Origin: Methanosarcinales archaeon
GTDB taxonomy: Archaea; Halobacteriota; Methanosarcinia; Methanosarcinales; Methanocomedenaceae
Length of the DNA stretch: 37,463 bases
Assembly (NCBI GenBank): GCA_021108405.1
Contig: JAIOQW010000352.1
Location: 1 to 37,463, forward strand
Direction of reading: 5' to 3'
In this document: piece after piece, positions 25,375 through 34,504 of the stretch
Position numbering within the stretch: position 1 is the stretch's first letter
Layout of the letters: each line of letters starts with the position of its first letter
The notes under the pieces: generated by a model
Databases searched by the model: none
Seen by the model: the letters and a program-made list of their open reading frames with translations, nothing else
What the model was told of the DNA's origin: nothing
Program-made: the position numbers and the translations under genes

Positions 25375-25797
25375 TTATCTTAACCTGGAAGGATCAATCC
25401 GCTGCACTTCTTCGATAATATCAAAATGCCTATCCACACTCACTATCTTTTTAATGTCATTTTGCATCATTGTAGCAACATGAATAATATCTCTTGGAGA
25501 AATACCCTTATTCTGATATTGTTGATAAAAGTATAATGAAACTTCGACCACCTTTTTTGTAACTGGTAACACATCAAATCCTATGTCCATCATACTCCAT
25601 GCTAGGTCCACTCCTTTATCTGAAAGATTGATATGGTGATATCTATATAAAATTTCCTGGAACACTTCTGTATCGATTGCTGCGTTCAATTCTCCGGATT
25701 GAACTTTGGAAAGGATAGAAATACAGGGCTCTTTAAATTCATGTGGTTTGCCTGCAGCATACATGAAAATATTGGTATCAAGAAAATATTCACTCAT
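25375..25797 (-). CDS. vapC: VapC-type PIN-domain toxin
   Basis: 140 residues from the ATG at 25797; a GTG three codons upstream (25806) is an alternative. PIN-domain ribonuclease: YFLDTNIFMYAAG gives the first metal Asp, TEVFQEILYR the conserved Glu, ISPRDIIHVATM the next Asp and VSVDRHFD the last. Such toxins cut tRNA or rRNA and are held by the cognate antitoxin. The start overlaps the antitoxin stop by 8 bases, as in translationally coupled toxin-antitoxin pairs. Confidence 0.88.
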   Translation of the reverse strand: MSEYFLDTNIFMYAAGKPHEFKEPCISILSKVQSGELNAAIDTEVFQEILYRYHHINLSDKGVDLAWSMMDIGFDVLPVTKKVVEVSLYFYQQYQNKGISPRDIIHVATMMQNDIKKIVSVDRHFDIIEEVQRIDPSRLR

Positions 25798-26032
25798 CAA
25801 GAGCACCTGATTTGATTTCGTATTCCATAGTCTCCCAATCTTCTACCGGGAGTTCCATTTCAGAAATTTTCTTTACAGCATCAGATGTTTTTTTATGCAT
25901 TGGTCTTATGATAAGTTCGTGTTTTCTGTCCTCTATATAAACAGTACTGGTTTCATCCAGACCCAGCATCTTTCTCATTTTTTTAGGAATTGAAATCCGA
26001 CCAAATTTATCGATATTGGCAATTTTATACAT
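25790..26032 (-). CDS. vapB: AbrB/MazE-type antitoxin (VapB)
   Basis: 80 residues. The N-terminal swapped-hairpin DNA-binding domain is clear: ANIDKFGRISIPKKMRKMLG followed by a VYIEDRKHELIIRP strand. The acidic C-terminus (EMELPVEDWETMEYEIKSG) would wrap the toxin. It normally binds its own promoter together with VapC, so the operator should lie just beyond 26032. A cluster of inverted and composite repeats lies upstream. Confidence 0.88.
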   Translation of the reverse strand: MYKIANIDKFGRISIPKKMRKMLGLDETSTVYIEDRKHELIIRPMHKKTSDAVKKISEMELPVEDWETMEYEIKSGALDE

Positions 26033-26119
26033 AATACCATATTAGAATTTATTGGATTTATAGCTTTTGATGGTAGATAGGTATCCACTTCAAATCTAAG
26101 GCAAATATAAAAAATATTG

Positions 26120-26196
26120 GACAGGATTAACAGGACCGACAGGATCGACAGGATATATCGCAACGTCAACATCCTATAAATCCTGTTAATCCTGTC
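26120..26196. repeat. 9-bp tandem repeats arranged as an inverted repeat
   Basis: Four units ACAGGATTA, ACAGGACCG, ACAGGATCG and ACAGGATAT run at 26121-26156. After a 14-base spacer, the complement (ATCCTATAA, ATCCTGTTA, ATCCTGT) runs at 26171-26195, giving a 16-base perfect inverted match between GACAGGATTAACAGGA (26120-26135) and its complement (26181-26196). Similar GACAGGAT-type repeats are scattered in many methanogen genomes. Confidence 0.8.
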
Positions 26197-26241
26197 AAAA
26201 TACCATGCTTTTTGAAGTAGATACAGAAATATCATTAGAAC

Positions 26242-26351
26242 AAAATCCTCCCTCGGTCGGATTTTCTTGACTGAAGCTTCGAAGAAGCTGAAGATTAGAA
26301 AATGTGAACGGAGTGAACATTTTCGATACATCAAGTTATACTTGAGATACT
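26242..26351 (+). repeat. Composite palindromic element, modules A-B-C-D, plus orientation
   Basis: A: AAAATCC/GGATTTT at 26242-26265. B: AGCTTC/GAAGCT at 26275-26289. C: GAAAATGT/ACATTTTC at 26298-26324, 8-bp stem. D: imperfect ATCAAG/CTTGAGAT at 26325-26351, degraded by one inserted base. The D arm reaches the stop codon of the minus-strand DUF2119 gene. Near-identical to the copy at 1-88. Confidence 0.88.
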
Positions 26352-26955
26352 AATACAAATGCCCATAAAACCTCAAATAATTCTTGATAGCTGCTGAGGT
26401 CTGCCTTGGATAATGCTTTTTCATATACTCCACAAAATCGCTCCTGCTTTCGCATTCTTTTACCACACCAACCAACCGGTCAATCACTCTTAATGACTCC
26501 TCTGACGGATGTTTAGGCATCTCAAAGGAGATACACAGATCATATGGAGAAAAATAATCAACCCTGATATGCGGTGATACCGAACCCATCAAAATACCGG
26601 ATTCAATCTCTATATAGGCAGGAATACCCTCTTGCTCCAACCTGCCCTTATCAGTTAAAACCGCGAAGTTCCTACTTGAATAGGAATGAAGTTCCAGATA
26701 TATTTGCGGTCTATATGTCCTGATAGCATCTAGCAGTAAAGGGGCATATTTAATATAGTAGTCCTTATCCAGGGTGCTCATATATTCACGATCAGATACC
26801 TTTAGCATTACCAGTAAGGTCCCAAGTGTAGGTGTGGTCAATCCTTTAAGACGCTTTGAAGTAGATCTCCATTCATCACCATGTAATCCTGCAACCAATA
26901 AACGTACAGGTGCTCCACTACCATATCGTTTAAGCATATCAATGCCTATTCTCAT
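26350..26955 (-). CDS. DUF2119 family protein (zinc carboxypeptidase/deacylase-like)
   Basis: 201 residues, soluble. VRLLVAGLHGDEWRST near residue 17 matches the G-x-HG-D/N-E zinc motif of the M14 succinylglutamate desuccinylase/aspartoacylase group, and IYLELHSYSSRNF near residue 89 gives the third zinc-ligand histidine (L-x-E-L-H). This combination is how I recognise DUF2119, found mainly in methanogens; function unassigned. An amidohydrolase or deacylase activity is a reasonable inference. Encoded alone, divergent from the DUF2111 pair, with a composite repeat at each end. Confidence 0.75.
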   Translation of the reverse strand: MRIGIDMLKRYGSGAPVRLLVAGLHGDEWRSTSKRLKGLTTPTLGTLLVMLKVSDREYMSTLDKDYYIKYAPLLLDAIRTYRPQIYLELHSYSSRNFAVLTDKGRLEQEGIPAYIEIESGILMGSVSPHIRVDYFSPYDLCISFEMPKHPSEESLRVIDRLVGVVKECESRSDFVEYMKKHYPRQTSAAIKNYLRFYGHLY

Positions 26956-27029
26956 CGATAATAGATAAGGTTTTATATGTACAGGGCATCAATATTTTTT
27001 AAGATATAATCTATAGTATTATGTAAAAC

Positions 27030-27172
27030 AAAATCCTCGCTAACGCTCGAATTTTCTTGACTGAGGCTCTTAAAAGAGCCGAAGATTAGAAAATGTGAAC
27101 GAAGTGAGCATTTTCGATATATCAAATTATACTTGATATACTAAAACAAAATCCTGCTAACACTTGGATTTT
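27030..27172 (+). repeat. Composite palindromic element A-B-C-D plus an extra A module
   Basis: A at 27030-27055 (stem with one mismatch), B at 27065-27080 (GGCTCTT/AAGAGCC), C at 27089-27115 (GAAAATGT/GCATTTTC with a T-G wobble), D at 27116-27141 (TATATCAA/TTGATATA around AATTATAC-like centre). A second A module lies at 27148-27172. It sits in the divergent region between DUF2119 and the DUF2111 genes, ending 23 bases before the first DUF2111 start, so it may be in the 5' leader. Confidence 0.87.
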
Positions 27173-27195
27173 ATTCTTAACAGGAGTGATAAATA

Positions 27196-27531
27196 ATGGA
27201 ACATCCTAAAATAAAAGTTGGCGCTGATTCTAACAGTAAAGAGATCGCACCAATAGCAATGGCTATCCATGAAATGGTAGTCGAACTTCCGGTTACTATG
27301 AGGACACTTAACAAACGTGGTGTAAGGATTGAAAAGGGAAAAATAATAGACGATGATTATTCAGGTCCTATACTTGAAATGGCACTTGAGAGTAACTCAA
27401 CCATCAAAACCGTACCAAAGGATGGGGCCTACAAAGATATTCCAGTAGTAGTATCCACAATCAAGAATGAAAACGGCGATGCAGTTGCCGTAATCGGAGT
27501 TGTGGACGTAATTAACGGTCTGAAATTATAA
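27196..27531 (+). CDS. DUF2111 family protein, first tandem copy
   Basis: 111 residues, no signal peptide. Landmarks: SKEIAPIAMAIHEMVVELP, MRTLNKRGVRIEKGKI, DYSGPILEMALESNSTIKTV and IGVVDVINGL. These recur in the adjacent copy. This matches the methanogen-associated DUF2111 family, small alpha/beta proteins without known function. AGGAG lies about 9 bases before the ATG. The conserved RGVRIE and DYSGP-LE segments may form a ligand site. Likely the first gene of a two-gene operon. Confidence 0.75.
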   Translation: MEHPKIKVGADSNSKEIAPIAMAIHEMVVELPVTMRTLNKRGVRIEKGKIIDDDYSGPILEMALESNSTIKTVPKDGAYKDIPVVVSTIKNENGDAVAVIGVVDVINGLKL

Positions 27532-27561
27532 CATTATAACATCAATAAGGAGTCAAAGATT

Positions 27562-27891
27562 ATGGAAAATCCTGATATGGAAATTACTGCTGATTCAACA
27601 AGCAAAGAGATCGCACCAATAGCAATGGCTATCCATGAAGTAATAGTGGACCTTCCCATCACAATGCGAACACGTAATAAACGTGGTGTAAGAATAGAAA
27701 GAGGAAGAGTACTGGATCATGATTATTCAGGACCTATACTCGAGATGGCACTTGAAAGTAACTCAACGATACGGACTGTTCCGAAAACGGGTGATTATGC
27801 CGGTACACCGGTAACAGTAACCACTATAAAGGATGCAAAAGGAGAAGCAATTGCTGCGATCGGAGTGGTAGATGTTATCCACGGTCTGTAG
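27562..27891 (+). CDS. DUF2111 family protein, second tandem copy
   Basis: 109 residues, colinear with the gene 30 bases upstream. Shared stretches include SKEIAPIAMAIHEV, MRTRNKRGVRIERGRV, DYSGPILEMALESNSTIRTV and IGVVDVIHGL, while the N-termini and the loop near residues 78-90 differ. Recent tandem duplication is the simplest explanation. Its own AAGGAG site precedes the ATG. The two may form a heterodimer. Convergent with glmM, 6 bases apart. Confidence 0.75.
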   Translation: MENPDMEITADSTSKEIAPIAMAIHEVIVDLPITMRTRNKRGVRIERGRVLDHDYSGPILEMALESNSTIRTVPKTGDYAGTPVTVTTIKDAKGEAIAAIGVVDVIHGL

Positions 27892-27897
27892 ATAATA

Positions 27898-29196
27898 TTA
27901 AATAGCATCCTCTACGATACGCTCAACTATACTGAACTGCTCATCCACACCTGATCTGGTCTCGGCTGTGATCCTTATCTTAGGCTCAGTGCCGGATGGC
28001 CTGACCAGTACCCAGCCGTTGCCAGTTTCCACCCTGATACCATCGATCATACTGACATCCCCCAATAACGATAACTGAGCGGCTGTTTTTTCCATCACAT
28101 CAGCCATTTTTATTCTCTCACACGCAATTCCTGCTCTTTTGGTTTGATATTTGGGAAGTCCATCCACCAGTTCGCAAAGCTTGCGGCTGTTTATAATCTC
28201 TATTAACCTGGCTGCTGCATAAATACCGTCGGGACAAAAGGATATTTTAGGGAATATCCATGACCCGGATGGTTCACCTCCGAATGATGCACCTGTTTTT
28301 TTCATACATTCAGCTACATAAACATCACCCACCCTACTTCTGGTGATCTTTGTACCTGGCAGGGCATCGTCCACTACCATAGAAGTATCAACAGGCACTA
28401 CGATTTTATCAGTATCTTCATAAGCTGCAAAAATGGCAAGCATCTGGTCGCCACCGACAAACCTGCCCTTATCATCTACTGCCATCATCCTGTCTGCATC
28501 GCCGTCATGGGCAATACCAAGATCTGCACCTGTATCTTTAACGGTTTTCATAAGAAGCCCAACATTCTTTTCTTTAGGTTCAGGGTTCCTGGCCGTAAAA
28601 TGTCCATCCGGTTGGGCGTTTAATGTCAATACTCTGCACCCCATCCTGCGAAGCAGCCAGGGGGTGATCACTGACCCGGCACCGCTGCCACAGTCTACGA
28701 CTACCTTATAATCCCTCTTTGGCAGATCGATATTGTCCAGGATCGCAGTAATATGATCTTCAACTGAATTTTCATAAATATGTGTTGTGCCAATATCGTT
28801 CCACTCTACCGGGGCATAATCCGATGAACTGATAGTCTGTTCGATCTCTTCTTGTTGTTTACTGTCAAAAGCCATCCCATCCGGGTTCCACAGTTTGATC
28901 CCTATATCCTGTGCAGGGTTGTGTGAGGCAGTGACCATCACTCCAATATCAAAATCCCGGGCCGCATATGCTAATGTTGGTGTAGGGACTATGCCCAACC
29001 ATGTCACATCAACTCCCGAGCACATCAGACCTGATGCAATTGCCTGCTCTATCATCGGACCTGCTACTCTGGGGTCCCTTGCTATTACTGCGCAAGTACG
29101 CTTTTTTCCAGCAGCTTTTCCTACATTAAGTGCCAACTCCGGAGTAACATCAACATTGGTCAGCCCTCTGATTCCTGATGAACCGAATAATTTCAT
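27898..29196 (-). CDS. glmM: Phosphoglucosamine mutase (alpha-phosphohexomutase family)
   Basis: 432 residues. The active-site phosphoserine is S91 in VMVTASHNP, the magnesium loop is AHDGDADRM near residue 235, the sugar-binding loop is [10 protein letters not shown] near 305, and the phosphate loop [12 protein letters not shown] is near 403. It converts glucosamine-6-phosphate to glucosamine-1-phosphate. Operon order glmU-like, glmS, glmM covers UDP-GlcNAc synthesis and supports glucosamine rather than mannose as substrate; archaeal members can act on several hexose phosphates. Starts 16 bases after glmS ends. Confidence 0.9.
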   Translation of the reverse strand: MKLFGSSGIRGLTNVDVTPELALNVGKAAGKKRTCAVIARDPRVAGPMIEQAIASGLMCSGVDVTWLGIVPTPTLAYAARDFDIGVMVTASHNPAQDIGIKLWNPDGMAFDSKQQEEIEQTISSSDYAPVEWNDIGTTHIYENSVEDHITAILDNIDLPKRDYKVVVDCGSGAGSVITPWLLRRMGCRVLTLNAQPDGHFTARNPEPKEKNVGLLMKTVKDTGADLGIAHDGDADRMMAVDDKGRFVGGDQMLAIFAAYEDTDKIVVPVDTSMVVDDALPGTKITRSRVGDVYVAECMKKTGASFGGEPSGSWIFPKISFCPDGIYAAARLIEIINSRKLCELVDGLPKYQTKRAGIACERIKMADVMEKTAAQLSLLGDVSMIDGIRVETGNGWVLVRPSGTEPKIRITAETRSGVDEQFSIVERIVEDAI

Positions 29197-29212
29197 TCTA
29201 TCACCTATTCTA

Positions 29213-31033
29213 CTATTCTACTGTAACACTTTTGGCAAGATTCCTGGGTTTATCTATAGAACAATTTAATTCCAATGCAGTATAATAAGCCAGTAGCTGG
29301 ACTACTACAGATGATAGGATCGGTGATAATATCTCATCGGTCTTCGGAATAGGGAGGACCGCATCTACATATTTCTTTATCTCAGTATCATCCATATCAG
29401 CAATAGCAATAACAGATGCATCTCTTGCCTTTACTTCCTTGATATTGCTGAGTATCTTATCATAGGTATGCCCCTGTGGAGCGATAGCTACTACAGGTAC
29501 ATCCTTTGTTATTAAAGCAAGAGGCCCGTGTTTCAGTTCACCGGCTGCATAGCCTTCTGCGTGAATATATGAGATCTCCTTTAATTTCAATGCCCCTTCA
29601 AGCGCTATGGGGTAATTGATGTTACGGCCTATAAAGAAATAATCATTGGTTTTAGCGAACTTTAATGCACATTTTTGTATGGATCTCTCATTTTCCAGTA
29701 TCTGGCGCACATGTCCAGGGATCTTGCGCAGTTCGGATTGCAGTTGCTGTGCTTTATCAGCATCCATAGTATACCGTACTCTGGCAAAAAGAATTGCAAG
29801 AAGATATAATACTACAACCTGGGAGGTAAATGACTTGGAAGCTGCTACACCGATCTCAGGTCCTGCCCTGGTATATATAGTACTTGAAGCATCCCTGGAA
29901 ATGGTACTACCAACTACATTGGTAATTGCCAGTGTCTTACATTCGTAATATGTAGCCTCGTGTACAGCTGCCAGAGTATCAGCAGTTTCACCTGATTGGG
30001 TGATTGCCATCACCAGCGTACCTGGTGTGATCACAGGACTGGAATATCTAAACTCAGAAGCTGAATCCACATCCGTATGTATGCCTGCCAGTTTTTCAAA
30101 TAAATATTTTCCAAGCAGACCGGCATTGTATGATGTCCCGCATGCTATGATCTCGATTCTTTGAATCTGGCTGATCTGAGCTCTGGACAGGCCAAGTTCA
30201 TCAAATATAACATCTCCTTCAAGTTCATGCAGCCTACCTAGCATGGTCTCGTGTATGGAATTTGTCTGTTCATGTATCTCTTTAAGCATAAAATGGGAAT
30301 AACCCGCTTTCTCAGCAGCTTCAGGATCCCATTCAATGATATGTTCTTCTTTTTTCTTATGATTACCTTCAAGGTCGAATACCTGGATAGAATCCTGTTT
30401 GACAGATACCAGTTCAAAATTGTCTATATAGATAACACGTTTAGTATATTCCAGTACAGCTGGAATATCAGAAGCTATGAAATTTTCATGATCTCCCATA
30501 CCAATAATTAACGGACTATCCTTTCTGGCAGCGATCAATTCATCCGGATGATCTTTACTTAATACTGCCAGGGCATAAGATCCATGTACATATCCCAATG
30601 CTGTTCTGAGTGCAGTATGAAGATCACCGGTATAATATTTTTTTACCAGGTGTGCCAGGACCTCAGTATCAGTATCTGAGGAAAACTCGTAACCTTCTAA
30701 TACCAGTTCCTCTTTCAATTCCATATAATTTTCAATGATACCGTTATGGACCAGGGAAATATTACCTGATGAATGGGGATGCGCATTTTTAGTAATAGGT
30801 TTGCCATGAGTGGCCCATCTGGTATGACCGATACCAATATGTGAAGTAATTGCAGGTAGTATTAATTCAAGATTAGAGATCTCACCTTCTTCTTTATAAA
30901 GAGCTGTATTGCCATTATCATCGATCAATGCAATACCTGCTGAATCATATCCCCTGTATTCAAGTTTTTTAAGGGAATTTATAATGATTTGGGATGCTTC
31001 CCCGTTCCCTATATATCCGACAATCCCACACAT
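29213..31033 (-). CDS. glmS: Glutamine-fructose-6-phosphate aminotransferase (isomerizing)
   Basis: 606 residues, full length. Mature catalytic Cys2 in MCGIVGYIG starts the class-II glutaminase domain (about 1-225), with RWATHGKP and [20 protein letters not shown]. Two SIS isomerase domains follow (about 285-420 and 450-590) with ACGTSYNAG and [10 protein letters not shown]. The C-terminal [13 protein letters not shown] tail is canonical. It makes glucosamine-6-phosphate from fructose-6-phosphate and glutamine, the committed step to UDP-GlcNAc. Middle gene of the amino-sugar operon. Confidence 0.96.
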   Translation of the reverse strand: MCGIVGYIGNGEASQIIINSLKKLEYRGYDSAGIALIDDNGNTALYKEEGEISNLELILPAITSHIGIGHTRWATHGKPITKNAHPHSSGNISLVHNGIIENYMELKEELVLEGYEFSSDTDTEVLAHLVKKYYTGDLHTALRTALGYVHGSYALAVLSKDHPDELIAARKDSPLIIGMGDHENFIASDIPAVLEYTKRVIYIDNFELVSVKQDSIQVFDLEGNHKKKEEHIIEWDPEAAEKAGYSHFMLKEIHEQTNSIHETMLGRLHELEGDVIFDELGLSRAQISQIQRIEIIACGTSYNAGLLGKYLFEKLAGIHTDVDSASEFRYSSPVITPGTLVMAITQSGETADTLAAVHEATYYECKTLAITNVVGSTISRDASSTIYTRAGPEIGVAASKSFTSQVVVLYLLAILFARVRYTMDADKAQQLQSELRKIPGHVRQILENERSIQKCALKFAKTNDYFFIGRNINYPIALEGALKLKEISYIHAEGYAAGELKHGPLALITKDVPVVAIAPQGHTYDKILSNIKEVKARDASVIAIADMDDTEIKKYVDAVLPIPKTDEILSPILSSVVVQLLAYYTALELNCSIDKPRNLAKSVTVE

Positions 31034-31053
31034 TGTTCTTTTTTACCCACCTG

Positions 31054-32259
31054 TCAGATCACTAATGAATTCTCAGGTATGCTTTTACAAATAATGGTCC
31101 CTGATGAGATAGTGCATCCTGTGGCAATCATTTTTCCTGGTTCGGTAAGGACCCTATGTTTGATAATATTCCCATCTCCAATAACAGTGCCAAGTTTGGA
31201 TGCAGTATGGATTATACCCTGTATCTCTATTGAAATATTATCACCTGTTTCAGTAATGAAATTAGACCCAATACTGTTATGTGCACCAATAATAGAGTTA
31301 GAGATATAAGAGAATGAACCTATTCGAACATCACGCATTATAATACTGTTCTTGATCTGGACCGAAGGCTCGATCGTGCAATTATCACCGATAGTAGTCG
31401 AGGGGAGTATTACTGTATTAGGTCCTATCCCGCAGTTCTTCCCGATGATCGCAGGGCCGATAATATATGAACCTGAACGGATGATAGTATTAGCTCCTAT
31501 ACTGACATTACCCCTTACTACAGCTCCGTCTTCAACAGTACCTTTGTTCATGGGTTCATGGCGTTGCAACAAGTAGGCATTTGCTCGCAGCAGGTCCCAG
31601 GAATGTACAGCATCAACCCATGTGGATTTCGAATGTACCATATTGATGATCTTACCGGAATCGATCATTTTCTGGATTGTGTCAGTAATGGCATATTCTC
31701 CTGTCTCTGATACGGTTGTAAAGTCTATCTCATTAAAAATATCAGGATTAAATATATATATTCCTGTGTTTACCATGTGGCTGATATTTTCTTTGGGTTT
31801 CTCTTCTATCTTTGATACCCTTTTATTAGACGAAGTTACTATTCCATACCCTTCTGCATACTCTCTTGTAACTGTCAATATGGTAACATCACCGGATCTT
31901 CCTTTAAGGATATCTAAGATCGTTGAGGATTCTATGATATTATCACCATTTAATACAATAAACTCGCAATCCACATGAGACGATACCTGTTTGACAGCAT
32001 GGGCAGTCCCAAGCTGGCCTTTTTGCTCTATATAGGTAATATGCACTCCAAGATCGATCCCATCCAGGAAATAATCCATTATACGCTCTTTTTTATATCC
32101 TACTACCATTATTATTTCATTGATACCACAGCTTGCCAGGGCATTGATAATATGTTCCAGAATAGGTTTATTGGCTACAGGTAGCATTACTTTTGAACGT
32201 GTGAAGGTCAGTGGCTGGCATCTGAGCCCTTCTCCAGCCGCAAGTATAACTGCTTTCAT
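31054..32259 (-). CDS. glmU: Bifunctional sugar-1-phosphate nucleotidylyltransferase/acetyltransferase (archaeal GlmU type)
   Basis: 401 residues. N-terminal nucleotidyltransferase domain (1 to about 225): MKAVILAAGEGLRCQPLT, then SKVMLPVANKPILEH, VLNGDNI metal site and EEKPKE. The C-terminal half is a left-handed beta helix of hexapeptide repeats (IGANTIIRSGSYIIGPAIIG, then IGDNCTIEPSVQI), the acetyl-CoA-dependent part. Archaeal homologues acetylate glucosamine-1-phosphate and form UDP-GlcNAc. First gene of the operon with glmS and glmM, which makes that substrate likely. A Cys replaces the hydrophobic residue usual after GxR in the N-terminal loop. Divergent from tgtA. Confidence 0.9.
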   Translation of the reverse strand: MKAVILAAGEGLRCQPLTFTRSKVMLPVANKPILEHIINALASCGINEIIMVVGYKKERIMDYFLDGIDLGVHITYIEQKGQLGTAHAVKQVSSHVDCEFIVLNGDNIIESSTILDILKGRSGDVTILTVTREYAEGYGIVTSSNKRVSKIEEKPKENISHMVNTGIYIFNPDIFNEIDFTTVSETGEYAITDTIQKMIDSGKIINMVHSKSTWVDAVHSWDLLRANAYLLQRHEPMNKGTVEDGAVVRGNVSIGANTIIRSGSYIIGPAIIGKNCGIGPNTVILPSTTIGDNCTIEPSVQIKNSIIMRDVRIGSFSYISNSIIGAHNSIGSNFITETGDNISIEIQGIIHTASKLGTVIGDGNIIKHRVLTEPGKMIATGCTISSGTIICKSIPENSLVI

Positions 32260-32304
32260 ATGTTTATACTTATATATGTTAGATCAATATAAAGGATTGG
32301 TTCA
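32260..32304. promoter_or_regulatory. Short divergent promoter region, glmU/tgtA
   Basis: Only 45 bases separate the two divergent starts. CTTATATATG at about 32269-32278 is near-symmetrical and lies about 26-30 bases from the tgtA ATG and about 10-20 from the glmU ATG. It can serve as a TATA box for tgtA with a very short or absent leader. The glmU promoter must overlap tgtA coding sequence or the same box. Inference from spacing only. Confidence 0.4.
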
Positions 32305-33762
32305 ATGCAATTTGAGATCATACATAAAGACCTGGCAGGAAGGATAGGACAACTTACCACACCTCATGGTATCATAGAAACGCCCACTATCATGCCGGTC
32401 ATTAACCCGAATATACAAACAATCCAGGCGCAGGAGATGCCTCATTTCGGGGCTAGTATGATCATTACTAATTCATACATCATATACCGTAAAGAGGAAC
32501 TTAAGAAGCATGCACTTGAGAAGGGAATTCATGATCTGCTTAATTTCCCTGGACCTATCATGACTGATAGTGGTTCATACCAGTTGAGCATATACGGCGA
32601 AGTTGAAGTGGACAATGTGCAGATCACTAAATTCCAGCAGGCTATTGGTACTGATATCGGTGTGCCTCTTGATATCCCTACACCACCCGGAGTAGATAAG
32701 AACACAGCACAAGAGGAACTTTCTATCACTAATTTTCGGCTTATGGAGGCACTGGAAATTAATAAGGACAGCCAGATGTGCCTGGCTGCGCCAGTACAGG
32801 GTAGTACGTATCCTGAATTAAGGGAACAGGCAGCTGCAGTATTGGGCAGGGCCGGATTTGATGTGTATCCGATAGGTGCAGTAGTACCGCTTATGGAATC
32901 CTACCGTTTTGCTGATCTAGTGGATGTGATCGTCAGTGTAAAAAAAGGATTGCCTTCATCTGTACCTGTACACCTTTTCGGTGCCGGGCACCCGATGGTG
33001 TTCGCACTGGCAGTAGCACTCGGATGCGACTTGTTCGATTCGGCTGCTTATGCATTATTTGCAAAAGACGGCCGGTATATAACTGCCCAGGGCACTTATC
33101 ATATTAATGATATGAAATATCTTCCGTGTTCATGCCCTATTTGCAGTGCTCACACAGCAGTGGAGATTGCAGCGAGTCCTGATAAGGTGGAACTTCTTGC
33201 CAGACACAACCTGTACGTGACGTTTGAGGAGATCAGGCGTGTGAAACAGGCTATACGCGACGGTGATCTATGGGAACTGGTTGAGAAGCAGTGCAGGAAC
33301 CATCCGCGTATGCTTGACGGGCTTACAAGAATTATGAAATATTCTACATGGATCGAGCAATTTGATCCTGTTTCAAAATCCACTTTATTCTACAGCGGTC
33401 CTGCATCAATTAAAAGACCTGAACTTGTACGCTGGAATACACGGCTTGAGCGGTTGAGTCTAACAGGTACTGCATTGATTAGACCGGGAGGAAGGATAAA
33501 AGGAGAAACAGAATATGACCATATACTTGAATTTAAACCTCCTTTCGGGGCATATCCTGTTGAACTAAGGGAAACTTATCCGTTAAGTGCACAAGTTCCC
33601 AATGTACCAGAGTACGAATCACTTACCTGTGCTCTTAAGAACACGTTAAAATTAATCAGATTAAACCCTGATTGCGAGTTTACTTTTGTATATCGACAGC
33701 AATGGGAACATCCGGTTATAGCACAAATTTGCAGCCAGGTAAAACACAGTTGGACTGTTTGA
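32305..33762 (+). CDS. tgtA: Archaeosine tRNA-guanine transglycosylase
   Basis: 485 residues. It exchanges guanine-15 in the tRNA D-loop for preQ0, the first step to archaeosine. Evidence: MTDSGSYQ with D88, PLDIPTPPG, GAVVPLMESYRFADL, GAGHPMVFALA, the catalytic GCDLFDSAAY near 250, and a zinc site CSCPICSAH near 277. The length covers the catalytic core and one C-terminal domain but no PUA domain, as in Methanosarcinales where the PUA-bearing part is a separate protein. Ends 2 bases from the convergent glycosyltransferase stop. Confidence 0.93.
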   Translation: MQFEIIHKDLAGRIGQLTTPHGIIETPTIMPVINPNIQTIQAQEMPHFGASMIITNSYIIYRKEELKKHALEKGIHDLLNFPGPIMTDSGSYQLSIYGEVEVDNVQITKFQQAIGTDIGVPLDIPTPPGVDKNTAQEELSITNFRLMEALEINKDSQMCLAAPVQGSTYPELREQAAAVLGRAGFDVYPIGAVVPLMESYRFADLVDVIVSVKKGLPSSVPVHLFGAGHPMVFALAVALGCDLFDSAAYALFAKDGRYITAQGTYHINDMKYLPCSCPICSAHTAVEIAASPDKVELLARHNLYVTFEEIRRVKQAIRDGDLWELVEKQCRNHPRMLDGLTRIMKYSTWIEQFDPVSKSTLFYSGPASIKRPELVRWNTRLERLSLTGTALIRPGGRIKGETEYDHILEFKPPFGAYPVELRETYPLSAQVPNVPEYESLTCALKNTLKLIRLNPDCEFTFVYRQQWEHPVIAQICSQVKHSWTV

Positions 33763-33764
33763 TA

Positions 33765-34481
33765 TCATTTTTTTAATCTGATATTGATAACCGCAGTAAG
33801 CATTTCAGGAACTACTTTTTTTAAATCAAGTTTGGAACCTTCTATATGCCGCCATTCCACAGGCACTTCTTCTATTATGTATCCATGCTCTTTAATACGC
33901 CATAACAGCTCTACATCAAAAGCATAATTGTATGTTTGTATCTCATCAGCTACCTCATGAAACACTTCTGATCTTGCTACCTTACATCCGCACTGGGTAT
34001 CCTTAAAGGATAAACCAAATAGCAACCGTACCAGTACATTGAAACACCGGCTTAGTATTATCCTGTGTCCTGGTTGAGAGGTATGTATCACCGAACCAGG
34101 CAGATACCTGGAAGAAATAACGCAGTGGCTACCTTCTATGATCATATCTGTCATCTTTTTCACATCATGGGGCGGGACTGCACCATCGGCATCCACTACT
34201 GTGATCACCTTCCCCTGTGCCTTTGAGATCCCTAATAATATAGCACCACCCTTACCTAATTTAGTCGGGCGGTAAATTGATATAACAGACGGATGATCTT
34301 CAGCGAAGTCTGCTACTATATCGGGTGTGCTGTCAGTACACCCATCCATTAATACCAGTATCTCATGTGATATATCACAAAAGAAGTCAAATAATTCACT
34401 TAAGGTTTTAGCAATGCGTTTCTCTTCGTTATAAGCAGGTATGATTATAGAGATCAATACTGGTTTATTCTTATCATTCAT
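33765..34481 (-). CDS. Family 2 glycosyltransferase, dolichyl-phosphate sugar synthase-like
   Basis: 238 residues from the ATG at 34481. A longer in-frame reading to 34553 passes through the tRNA gene and is rejected. GT-A fold: VLISIIIPAYNEEKRIAKTL at the N-terminus, LVLMDGCTDSTPDI, TKLGKGGAILLGISKAQGKV and the VDADGA metal site, then DTQCGCKVARSEVF and VPVEWRHIEGSKLDL. These match Alg5/DPG-synthase-like enzymes that move glucose or mannose from a nucleotide sugar to dolichyl phosphate for N-glycosylation. No C-terminal membrane helices, so it is peripheral. Sugar specificity unknown. Confidence 0.87.
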   Translation of the reverse strand: MNDKNKPVLISIIIPAYNEEKRIAKTLSELFDFFCDISHEILVLMDGCTDSTPDIVADFAEDHPSVISIYRPTKLGKGGAILLGISKAQGKVITVVDADGAVPPHDVKKMTDMIIEGSHCVISSRYLPGSVIHTSQPGHRIILSRCFNVLVRLLFGLSFKDTQCGCKVARSEVFHEVADEIQTYNYAFDVELLWRIKEHGYIIEEVPVEWRHIEGSKLDLKKVVPEMLTAVINIRLKK

Positions 34482-34504
34482 TATACTAACCAAAAAATGA
34501 ATAG

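Noticed and set aside
26120-27172. Possible CRISPR array or integron attachment sites
   Set aside because: Units are 9-bp tandem repeats or multi-hairpin elements without regular unique spacers, and no cas or integrase gene is near.
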